A stretch of 64,000 bases of DNA, taken from contig NC_010003.1 in assembly GCF_000018605.1 (NCBI RefSeq), positions 1,030,501 through 1,094,500 on the forward strand, in the 5' to 3' direction. Every line of letters begins with the position of its first letter. The stretch's first letter is position 1. This DNA is from Petrotoga mobilis SJ95 (GTDB lineage: Bacteria; Thermotogota; Thermotogae; Petrotogales; Petrotogaceae). Positions 16,131 to 22,496 of this stretch are shown one piece after another. Under the pieces are notes generated by a model. That model was not told the origin of the DNA and searched no databases. It saw only the letters and a program-made list of their open reading frames with translations. The position numbers were made by a program, and so were the translations under genes.

Positions 16131-17749
16131 AAAAAATTCTTGGAGCTTCTATGGGAAGTGATGTACATACAGCAGGTATTTTAAACTTTTTGGAATTGGC
16201 ACGAAATGAAGGATATGAGGTTATTTACTTAGGTGGAGCGGTTCCGATCGAGAAAATTATTAAAAAGATAGATGAAGAAACCCCTGATGTAGTTTCAATA
16301 AGTTACCGGTTGGGAGCCGATGCCTTCGAAAATCTTATAAAAGAATTTATAGAAAAGGCTAAAAAATTAAAAAACTATGAAAAAATTGATTTTATCTTCG
16401 GAGGAACGATTGAAACCTCACAGGTTGCAAGAAAATACAACTTCTTCAAAAAGATCTTTGATGGTTCAGAGGAAGAAGAAGATGTGGTTTTATTTTTAAG
16501 AGGTCAAATCAAATATAAAGAAGAGGAAAATTTCCCATCAACCTTAGCTGAAAGGATTGAATTTAAATCCCCATATCCGCTAATTAGACACCATATTGGA
16601 CTTCAAACAATGGAGGAAACCATAGAGGAAATCAAAAAACTTGCAGAATCCGAACTCTTGGATATCATCTCTTTGGCACCGGATCAAAACTGCCAACAAT
16701 ACTTTTTTGATCAAGAAAAGATGGACCCCAACCAAGACGGGGCAGGAGGAGATCCTATTAGAAATGAAAAAGATTTTGTTACCATGTATGAAGCAAGTAG
16801 AAGAGGGAATTATCCTTTGGTAAGATGTTACTCAGGAACCAACCACATGGTCGAATTTTCCCAAGTGTTAAAAAGAACTGTCAACAACGCATGGGCAGCG
16901 ATACCCATTTTTTGGTATTCTGAACTTGATAGAAGATCCGAAAGGAACTTATTAGATGCGATAAAAGAAAATATGGAAGGAATAAAGTGGAACGCCAGGA
17001 ACAACATACCGGTAGAAATTAACGACGCCCACCAATGGGAACTAAGGTACGCGCACGACAGTTTAGCTGTTGCAACTACTTATTTAGCTGCTTATGTAGC
17101 CAAAAAACTTGGGGTAAGATGGTATGTTCAACAATATATGATGAACACTCCTCCAAAGTTATCTCCAAAGATGGATATAGCTAAGTCTTTAGCCAAATTA
17201 GAATTGGTAGAGACCCTAAAGGATGAAACCTTTACACCTTACAGAATGGTTAGAACTGGACTCCTTTCTTTTCCAGCCGACCCAAACAGCGCAATGGGTC
17301 AACTTGTTTCTTCCATGTTTTATTCATCTTACTTACAACCACATATAATCCATGTGGTGGCGTACTGTGAAGCAATGAAAAGGGCGACTTCAAAAGAAAT
17401 AATAGAAAGTGTGAAGATGGTAAAAAGGGCAAACTCTTTAGCATCTCGTGGATTACCTGATTTTGCCAGTGATCCCGAGATCAAAGCAAGGGTAAATTTA
17501 TTGAAAGAAGAAGCCATGGTCATAATAGAAAAAATTAAAAGTCTCTCTCCTCAAAAAGAGGATCCTTTAACCGATCCTGAAACTCTTTATTTAGCGGTAA
17601 AAAAAGGGATTTTAGATGCAGTAGGTTTACAAGGCAACTCTGTTGCCAAAGGACAAATAAAATCCGCTGTAATTAATGGAGCTTACGAGGCCATAAATGA
17701 AAACGGCGAAGTGCTAAGAGAAGCTGAAAGAAACCGTGGAATAAAGTAA
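16127..17749 (+). CDS. cobalamin-binding protein with large C-terminal mutase-like domain
   Basis: A 540-residue protein. The N-terminal ~125 residues are a B12-binding Rossmann domain of the base-off/His-on type: D12-x-H14-x-x-G17, the SIS motif at 57-59 and GG at 92-93, all in the expected order. The remaining ~400 residues I do not recognise with certainty; the alternating strand/helix pattern (DIISLAPDQNCQQYFF, YPLVRCYSGTNHMVE, IPVEINDAHQWELRYAHDS, VRWYVQQYMMNTPP) suggests a TIM barrel like the large subunits of B12 carbon-skeleton or amino mutases, here fused to the small subunit in reversed order. No PLP lysine motif of aminomutases was identified. Translationally coupled to the opine-dehydrogenase-like gene. 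A cobalamin-dependent rearrangement is inference. Confidence 0.7.
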   Translation: MKKILGASMGSDVHTAGILNFLELARNEGYEVIYLGGAVPIEKIIKKIDEETPDVVSISYRLGADAFENLIKEFIEKAKKLKNYEKIDFIFGGTIETSQVARKYNFFKKIFDGSEEEEDVVLFLRGQIKYKEEENFPSTLAERIEFKSPYPLIRHHIGLQTMEETIEEIKKLAESELLDIISLAPDQNCQQYFFDQEKMDPNQDGAGGDPIRNEKDFVTMYEASRRGNYPLVRCYSGTNHMVEFSQVLKRTVNNAWAAIPIFWYSELDRRSERNLLDAIKENMEGIKWNARNNIPVEINDAHQWELRYAHDSLAVATTYLAAYVAKKLGVRWYVQQYMMNTPPKLSPKMDIAKSLAKLELVETLKDETFTPYRMVRTGLLSFPADPNSAMGQLVSSMFYSSYLQPHIIHVVAYCEAMKRATSKEIIESVKMVKRANSLASRGLPDFASDPEIKARVNLLKEEAMVIIEKIKSLSPQKEDPLTDPETLYLAVKKGILDAVGLQGNSVAKGQIKSAVINGAYEAINENGEVLREAERNRGIK

Positions 17750-17785
17750 ATTAGAATTATCCAGAAACTTGAGGAGATGGAAAAA

Positions 17786-18904
17786 ATGGATTCTATAAAA
17801 ATAAATACCTTAATTAGATGTATCGAAGACCTTCGTATGAAACTGAATAAGTACCGAAAGGGTGGTCTTAAAGAATATCCAACACGCACGATATTTGTAG
17901 ACCCATTACTTCAAGCTCTCGGGTGGGATATTAAAGATCCGGATGAAGTGGAACTTGAGTATCCCAGTATTGATGGAAAGTCTGTTGACTATGCTGCAAA
18001 AATAAACCGTAAGCCTGTCTTATTCATCGAAGCGAAAGCGTTAAATGATCCACTTACAGATGTCAAAGCCATTACACAGGTAGTTGGTTACGCTGCCAAT
18101 GCCGGTGTGGAATGGTGTATCCTTACCAACGGTATTAACTATAAGGTTTATCATAGTACCGAAAAGGCAGAGGCCCCGAACAAACTACTTTTTGAAATTT
18201 CTCTTGATCCAAAAGAAACAGAAGGCATGTCGATTCAGCAAGTTGCAGAACAATTTGCACGTTTTTCACGTGATTCAATGGCTAAAGGTCTGCTTGATGA
18301 AATTGGTGAACAAATCTTTACGACAGGAAAGATAAGAAAAGCTTTAGATAAACTTTTTATGGACCCCCCAAACACATTAATTAAGCTTATACGCTCAACA
18401 TTAGAGGACGATTCCATTAAACCAGTTCAAATCAAGAAAGCCCTCAAGGTGCTTTGGATCCAACCATCGGAAAAAGAAATACCTTCAACTTATAAACATA
18501 CTAAAAAGCCAGTTCCTTCATCAGAATCTAAAGTAAAAGAGTATAATGAAGAGCATCACCTAAATGGAAAACCGCAAGAAGTCGTAGAATTATTTAAGAC
18601 ATTTGATAAATTTTGTAGAGAACTTGATCCAAGGGACGTCCAAAGAGAAGCTCTTAAACACTACATAAAATATACACATGGTAATAACATTTTTTGTTGT
18701 GTTCATATTCACAAAAGTGGACTTCGTGTTTGGTTGAAATTGAATTATTCAGATTTAGAGAGTCCAGCTGAATATGTTCGCGATGTTTCAAATATCGGAC
18801 ACTTGGGAGTTGGAGATGTTGAGTTAACAATCGATAGTCTCGAGAGATTTCAAAATGCCAAGAGTCTAATACAAAAATCATTTGAAGAAAACAAATCAAA
18901 ATGA
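17786..18904 (+). CDS. HSDR_N-type PD-(D/E)xK protein with C-terminal DUF5655-like domain
   Basis: The first ~150 residues of this 372-residue protein match the type I restriction HsdR N-terminal nuclease fold: PTRTIFVDPLLQALGWD, then VDYAAKINRKPVLFIEAKAL, where D..ExK is the catalytic signature, and VVGYAANAGVEWCILTNG. There is no helicase domain. The C-terminal ~110 residues (NNIFCCVHIHKSGLRVWLKL, SNIGHLGVGDVELTI) look like DUF5655. Arg codons are mostly CGT/CGC/CGA, unlike the AGA/AGG of neighbours, indicating recent transfer. ATG at 17786 is 9 bases after GAGGAG. No methylase or specificity gene is nearby, so a restriction role is not supported; a stand-alone nuclease or nucleic-acid-binding protein is possible. 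Confidence 0.72.
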   Translation: MDSIKINTLIRCIEDLRMKLNKYRKGGLKEYPTRTIFVDPLLQALGWDIKDPDEVELEYPSIDGKSVDYAAKINRKPVLFIEAKALNDPLTDVKAITQVVGYAANAGVEWCILTNGINYKVYHSTEKAEAPNKLLFEISLDPKETEGMSIQQVAEQFARFSRDSMAKGLLDEIGEQIFTTGKIRKALDKLFMDPPNTLIKLIRSTLEDDSIKPVQIKKALKVLWIQPSEKEIPSTYKHTKKPVPSSESKVKEYNEEHHLNGKPQEVVELFKTFDKFCRELDPRDVQREALKHYIKYTHGNNIFCCVHIHKSGLRVWLKLNYSDLESPAEYVRDVSNIGHLGVGDVELTIDSLERFQNAKSLIQKSFEENKSK

Positions 18905-18969
18905 GTATTTAGTTCTTTTCCAAAAGAAGGGATAAAAAAGAAACTCAAAAAAACGAGGAGAATATTATT

Positions 18970-19161
18970 ATGACTTGCAAATGGTATTTAGTTTGTCCAA
19001 TGAAGAGATATTATGATGAGGGTAAATTAGATAAAAAGTGGATAGAAAATTATTGTCATGGTGACTATAAAAGTTGCGTACGCTACCAAATGGAAGAAAC
19101 GGGGAGGTACCATCCAGACAATATGCTACCGGATGGAACAATCGATAAACGTCTAAAATAA
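18970..19161 (+). CDS. small four-cysteine protein of unknown function
   Basis: A 63-residue protein with four cysteines in the pattern C-x5-C-x19-C-x6-C (residues 3, 9, 29, 36), set in CKWYLVCPMKRYYDEG and ENYCHGDYKSCVRYQMEE, and a conserved-looking MLPDGTIDKRL end. The pattern suggests a bound metal or Fe-S cluster. I recall small proteins of this look in clostridia and other anaerobes but cannot assign a function. GAGGAG precedes the ATG at good spacing. It ends in a strong terminator shared with the convergent znuB-type gene. Confidence 0.7.
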   Translation: MTCKWYLVCPMKRYYDEGKLDKKWIENYCHGDYKSCVRYQMEETGRYHPDNMLPDGTIDKRLK

Positions 19162-19184
19162 GATATTAACTAGTTAAAAGAAAA

Positions 19185-19230
19185 AATATTCTGCTCTCTC
19201 AGTAGTATCTTAAAAAGAGCAGAATATTTT
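19185..19230. terminator. bidirectional terminator between the 63-residue gene and znuB
   Basis: A 13-base stem, AATATTCTGCTCT with AGAGCAGAATATT, closes an 18-base loop. T-rich sequence follows on the plus strand and A-rich sequence precedes it, so it can work in both directions. Confidence 0.85.
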
Positions 19231-19267
19231 ATTTATAGTGCAATTTGTGACTTAAAGCAAAAAGTAT

Positions 19268-20086
19268 CTATTGAGCAAAAGACTTTAGAACAGTTTTTCT
19301 TAAAAGATATGCAATTAGAAATATTAGAAACATTGTCAGGACTATCATTGGACCTGATGGAACGTTTAAGTAGTAAGATAAAAAAATACCCAAAACAGAT
19401 GAGAAAACACCAACTATTACGGATATTATCAGCATTTGGTTTATACTTTTTGCATAAAGCTTCGCTATAACACCAGGGGTTATAAGTAGAGCCGTTATTA
19501 GTATGATACCTATTATTTTAACGGAAACAACTATTGTAACAGATGTGATCGTTAAAAACACTAAGTTTATTATGTTTGCGGGTACCCCAAATATTTTACT
19601 TAATCTTTGATTGAACGAGTAATATTTAAGCTCCTTGTTTAAAAAAATAACCATAAAAAGAATAAGTAAGTCAAAAATTCCCAATAAAATCAAATCTTCT
19701 TGAGTTATCATTAATACGTCGCCAAATAAGAAACTATCGATTTCGGGAACGTATCCTTTTTTGAATGAAAGTAAAATTATACCTATAGCCATAGAAAGCG
19801 ATAAGAGCATACCTATCACGCTATTTTCTTGCACTCTTTCTTTCTTCCCCAGTTGATGTATAGTTATTGCAAATATAATGGCAACTATTATAGACAAAAG
19901 ATTCATATTTAATCCAAAGAAAAGAGCAAAGGCGATAGCACCAAACGCCACATGGGCCGCTCCGTTTCCAATAAACTCCATCTTTTTTAGGACTATGAAA
20001 TTTGATAACAACGCGCTGCCAAAACCTGAAAGAATGGCACCAATTAAGGCGTATCTCATAAAAGGGTAACTTAGAATATCAATCAT
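19268..20086 (-). CDS. znuB: metal ABC transporter permease (ZnuB/MntB type)
   Basis: The 272-residue polytopic membrane protein of the ABC-3 family is the channel subunit for Zn2+ or Mn2+ uptake. About eight hydrophobic helices are visible, with family motifs ALIGAILSGFGSALLSNFIVLKKMEFIGNG split over helices 1-2 (AALLSNFIVLKKM-like coupling region), FLFGDVLMI, and VSVKIIGIILITALLITPG. It overlaps the ATPase gene by 8 bases and is last in fur-znuA-znuC-znuB. Zn is the likelier metal given the Fur/Zur-like gene at the head, but Mn or Fe cannot be excluded. Confidence 0.88.
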   Translation of the reverse strand: MIDILSYPFMRYALIGAILSGFGSALLSNFIVLKKMEFIGNGAAHVAFGAIAFALFFGLNMNLLSIIVAIIFAITIHQLGKKERVQENSVIGMLLSLSMAIGIILLSFKKGYVPEIDSFLFGDVLMITQEDLILLGIFDLLILFMVIFLNKELKYYSFNQRLSKIFGVPANIINLVFLTITSVTIVVSVKIIGIILITALLITPGVIAKLYAKSINQMLIISVIVGVFSSVLGIFLSYYLNVPSGPMIVLTMFLIFLIAYLLRKTVLKSFAQ

Positions 20087-20828
20087 CTTTATTGCTAACC
20101 ACCTTCATCTTTTCATTGATGTGAATAAATAGTTCAAAGTCTTTGGAGTACAAAGTTCGTAAATCATTGATATCGAGATCAGCGGTGTTTTTATGGCAAT
20201 GCAGTGTTTTGTTCATGCACATAATTTTGTTTGTTTCTTTGAAAATCATGTTCAAATCGTGACTAATTAAAATTATACTCATATTGCTATTATGTTTGAG
20301 ATCTCTAAGAGTTCCATAAAGTATATTTTGTCCCTCTTTATCGATATTTGCTTCAGGTTCGTCCAATATTAATATATCGGGATCGGAAACCAAAGCCCTA
20401 GCGACCATCAATCTTCTGTACTCTCCTCCAGATAATTTCCCCACCAGCCTGTCGTATAGATGATCAATTTGTAAAAGTCTGAGGGTTTGTCTTACTTTTT
20501 CATAATGTTCTTCTTTAAACCTTTTAAATGGTCCAACTTCATTGTACAAACCCATTAAAGCGACTTCATATACTTTGATCGGAAAATCTCTTTCCCTTTC
20601 CTCGGATTGTGGAACATATCCTATTTTTCCATTTATCTTTATTTCTCCCGTATAATCTTGTATTTCCCCGATTAGAGTTTTTATTAAGGTTGATTTTCCA
20701 GCTCCGTTAGGTCCAATTATCCCTACAAAGTCCCCTCTATAAATATCGAAAGATATATTGATCAGTATATTGTTGTTTTCAGCTGAATAATTCAAATCTC
20801 TAACGGATATTAAAGGATCAGTAGCCAT
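20079..20828 (-). CDS. znuC: metal ABC transporter ATP-binding protein (ZnuC/MntA type)
   Basis: A 249-residue ABC ATPase that powers the permease encoded downstream. Walker A is GPNGAGKSTLIKT, the Q-loop VPQSEERE, the signature LSGGEYRR, Walker B ILILDEPEANID (here ANID rather than TGVD), and the switch His in LISHDLNM. A His/Cys cluster near the C-terminus (CMNKTLHCHKNT) replaces the usual H-rich tail. GGTGGTGA precedes the ATG; the gene overlaps the binding-protein gene by 11 bases and the permease gene by 8, giving tight translational coupling. Confidence 0.92.
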   Translation of the reverse strand: MATDPLISVRDLNYSAENNNILINISFDIYRGDFVGIIGPNGAGKSTLIKTLIGEIQDYTGEIKINGKIGYVPQSEERERDFPIKVYEVALMGLYNEVGPFKRFKEEHYEKVRQTLRLLQIDHLYDRLVGKLSGGEYRRLMVARALVSDPDILILDEPEANIDKEGQNILYGTLRDLKHNSNMSIILISHDLNMIFKETNKIMCMNKTLHCHKNTADLDINDLRTLYSKDFELFIHINEKMKVVSNKDD

Positions 20829-21705
20829 AATTCACCACCCGTATAATTTCAAACAAATTGTATATGTATAAAGACTCTAAATCGAATACTCTTTCAACAC
20901 TTCCTAAAGGATCCAAAACCCCTATACTTAAATTCAAATTTTCAGCTACAGCATTCACAGCCTTATCACTGAGTTGAGGTTCATTGAAAATAGCCTTAAC
21001 ATTTTCCTCTTTAGCAACGTTCGTTAATTCAACTAACTGCTTTGGAGTTGGTTCTACCCCGGGAGAAAGTTGAATTACACCAGCAATTTTTATATCGTAT
21101 CTTCTTGCGAGATAATCGTAGGAGTTATGAAGCGTAAATATTGACCCATCGATGACCTTCGCTTTTTCAGCAAGGTATTTATCAAGCAAAATCAATCTGT
21201 TTATATATCTTTCAGCGTTTTGAGTGTAGTAATCTTTATTTAAAGGGTCTAATTCTCCAAAAACCTCTGCCAAACCTGGAATGATGTAAGTATACATAAT
21301 ATATGGATCTAACCAAATGTGCGGGTTGTATGCAAAATCTTCATGCTCATGATCTTCGTCAATTCCGCTCATACTTATAAGTTCTTCACGTGGAATAAAA
21401 TCGGAAACTTCAATTATTTTCACACCCTGATTTTCCAGATTCTTGGTTAGATTAGAGATAAAAATTTCTAAAGCTAAACCGTTTGTAATTAAAATATCAG
21501 ATTCGTACAAGGGCACTAGTTCCTTTGGTGTTGGCGAGTATGTATGTGGACTCTTGCCTGGAGGAACAACAAGGTTCACTTGACCTTTTTCTTGTACTAT
21601 TTCTTTACTTACATAGTAATAGGGTAATATCGACGTTGAAACGTTTAAAGCGAATACTAAGAATGAAGCTAATAAAACGATGGTTGTTAAAATCGTTTTT
21701 TTCAT
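20818..21705 (-). CDS. znuA: metal ABC transporter substrate-binding protein (ZnuA type)
   Basis: The 295-residue cluster A-1 binding protein starts with a signal peptide (MKKTILTTIVLLASFLVFAL) and no clear lipobox. Expected metal ligands are present: His in PPGKSPHTYSPTPKE, His in NPHIWLDPYIM, His in FTLHNSYDYLARRY, and an acidic residue in FNEPQLSDKAV. A short acidic/His loop (DEDHEHED) before the second ligand is typical of Zn-binding ZnuA proteins, though shorter than in E. coli. ATG at 21705 is preferred over the GTG at 21717 because the signal peptide then starts correctly and AGGTGA precedes it. Works outside the membrane to deliver metal to ZnuBC. Confidence 0.9.
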   Translation of the reverse strand: MKKTILTTIVLLASFLVFALNVSTSILPYYYVSKEIVQEKGQVNLVVPPGKSPHTYSPTPKELVPLYESDILITNGLALEIFISNLTKNLENQGVKIIEVSDFIPREELISMSGIDEDHEHEDFAYNPHIWLDPYIMYTYIIPGLAEVFGELDPLNKDYYTQNAERYINRLILLDKYLAEKAKVIDGSIFTLHNSYDYLARRYDIKIAGVIQLSPGVEPTPKQLVELTNVAKEENVKAIFNEPQLSDKAVNAVAENLNLSIGVLDPLGSVERVFDLESLYIYNLFEIIRVVNYGY

Positions 21706-21753
21706 ACCTTCTCTCACCTACTTTTCATATTTTTGATTATTTCAAAAATCCTT

Positions 21754-22155
21754 CTACTCATCGAAATTATCATATTGGTTGTCTTTTGTAATCTTCTGAC
21801 ATTCTTTACATATTCCTTCAAAATAAAGCGTATGAGTCAAAACTCTGAAGCCCAATCTTTCTTTTATATATTTACTCATTTGTTCAGAGTAGCATAGATC
21901 GAACCTTTCAAATTTCTTGCATTTTATACAGTATATGAAATGGAAATGCCCTTGTCCCTTGAAAAAATATTTGATTTTGTCGGAAAAAACTATGGATTTA
22001 ATCTCTCCGTTTTCTTCGTAATTTTTCAAGTTTCTGTAAATTGTAGATTTATCGTAATCTTCGTTGAGTTTTTCATAAATCTGTTCGGCGTTGAGTGGAT
22101 AATCGTACTCATCTAACACGCCTAAAATGTCTCTGCGAGCTTTAGTGTTTCTCAT
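21754..22155 (-). CDS. Fur-family metalloregulator (Zur-like)
   Basis: A 133-residue Fur-family repressor. The N-terminal winged helix (TKARRDILGVLDEYDYPLNA, STIYRNLKNYEENGEI) contacts DNA. The dimer domain has FHFIYCIKCKKFERF with the first CxxC, and FEGICKECQKI with the second CxxC, forming the structural zinc site. The regulatory HxH region appears as GHFHFIYC. It heads the znuACB genes, 48 bases upstream of znuA, so it most likely represses this operon, including itself, when metal is plentiful. Zur is the favoured type from context; Fur or Mur cannot be ruled out. Three TGCAAA-type half-sites lie upstream. Confidence 0.87.
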   Translation of the reverse strand: MRNTKARRDILGVLDEYDYPLNAEQIYEKLNEDYDKSTIYRNLKNYEENGEIKSIVFSDKIKYFFKGQGHFHFIYCIKCKKFERFDLCYSEQMSKYIKERLGFRVLTHTLYFEGICKECQKITKDNQYDNFDE

Positions 22156-22212
22156 GAAAAGTTCACCTCTTCGGGATAAACATGAATGATGTTAAACTGT
22201 TTATAGCATAAA

Positions 22213-22246
22213 ATGCAAACGATTTGTTTTTGCAACTGATTTGCAT
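22213..22246 (-). promoter_or_regulatory. candidate Fur/Zur operator of the fur-znuACB operon
   Basis: ATGCAAA (22213-22219), a central TTTTGCAA (22228-22235) and TTTGCAT (22240-22246) give three related half-sites around the likely -35/-10 region of the fur gene (minus-strand TTGCAA, then TATGCT/TATAAA). The 7-base outer arms are perfect inverted copies. Confidence 0.5.
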
Positions 22247-22290
22247 AAGCATTATACAACAAAAATTTTAAAATGTCAAGTTTTGTTATA

Positions 22291-22319
22291 TTGTCTTTTT
22301 AATTACCTTATGATATAAT
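22291..22319 (+). promoter_or_regulatory. promoter of the Mn riboswitch / P-type ATPase unit
   Basis: TTGTCT (22291-22296), 17-base spacer, extended -10 TGATATAAT (22311-22319). The predicted start, about 22326, coincides with the first base of riboswitch stem P1. Confidence 0.8.
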
Positions 22320-22325
22320 TCAAAA

Positions 22326-22420
22326 AAAGGGGAGTAGCATAAGCTTTTCGCTTCTAACTGTTCGTCAGTACGGCGCAAGCCCGGACGGTTAGCTCATAAA
22401 GAGATTGCAAGACCTTTGTT
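22326..22420 (+). promoter_or_regulatory. yybP-ykoY type Mn2+ riboswitch
   Basis: The leader begins AAAGGGGAGTAGC (22326-22338) and ends TTGCAAGACCTTTG (22405-22418), the conserved flanks of the yybP-ykoY class, with an internal GTACGGCGCAAGCCCGGAC (22368-22386) supplying the second conserved loop. P1 pairs AAAGG with CCTTT. This class senses Mn2+ and often controls Mn exporters. The 3' strand of P1 is also the 5' arm of the following terminator, so Mn2+ binding should prevent termination and switch the gene on. Confidence 0.85.
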
Positions 22421-22448
22421 CTTATTAGTGAGCAAAGGTCTTTTTTTG
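22411..22448 (+). terminator. riboswitch-controlled intrinsic terminator
   Basis: GACCTTTG (22411-22418) pairs with CAAAGGTC (22433-22440), followed by eight T. The 5' arm is shared with riboswitch stem P1, making the two structures exclusive. Confidence 0.88.
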
Positions 22449-22496
22449 TTTATCAAATAATTTTTTTCTATTTATAATCTGAGAGAGGTGAAGTTT

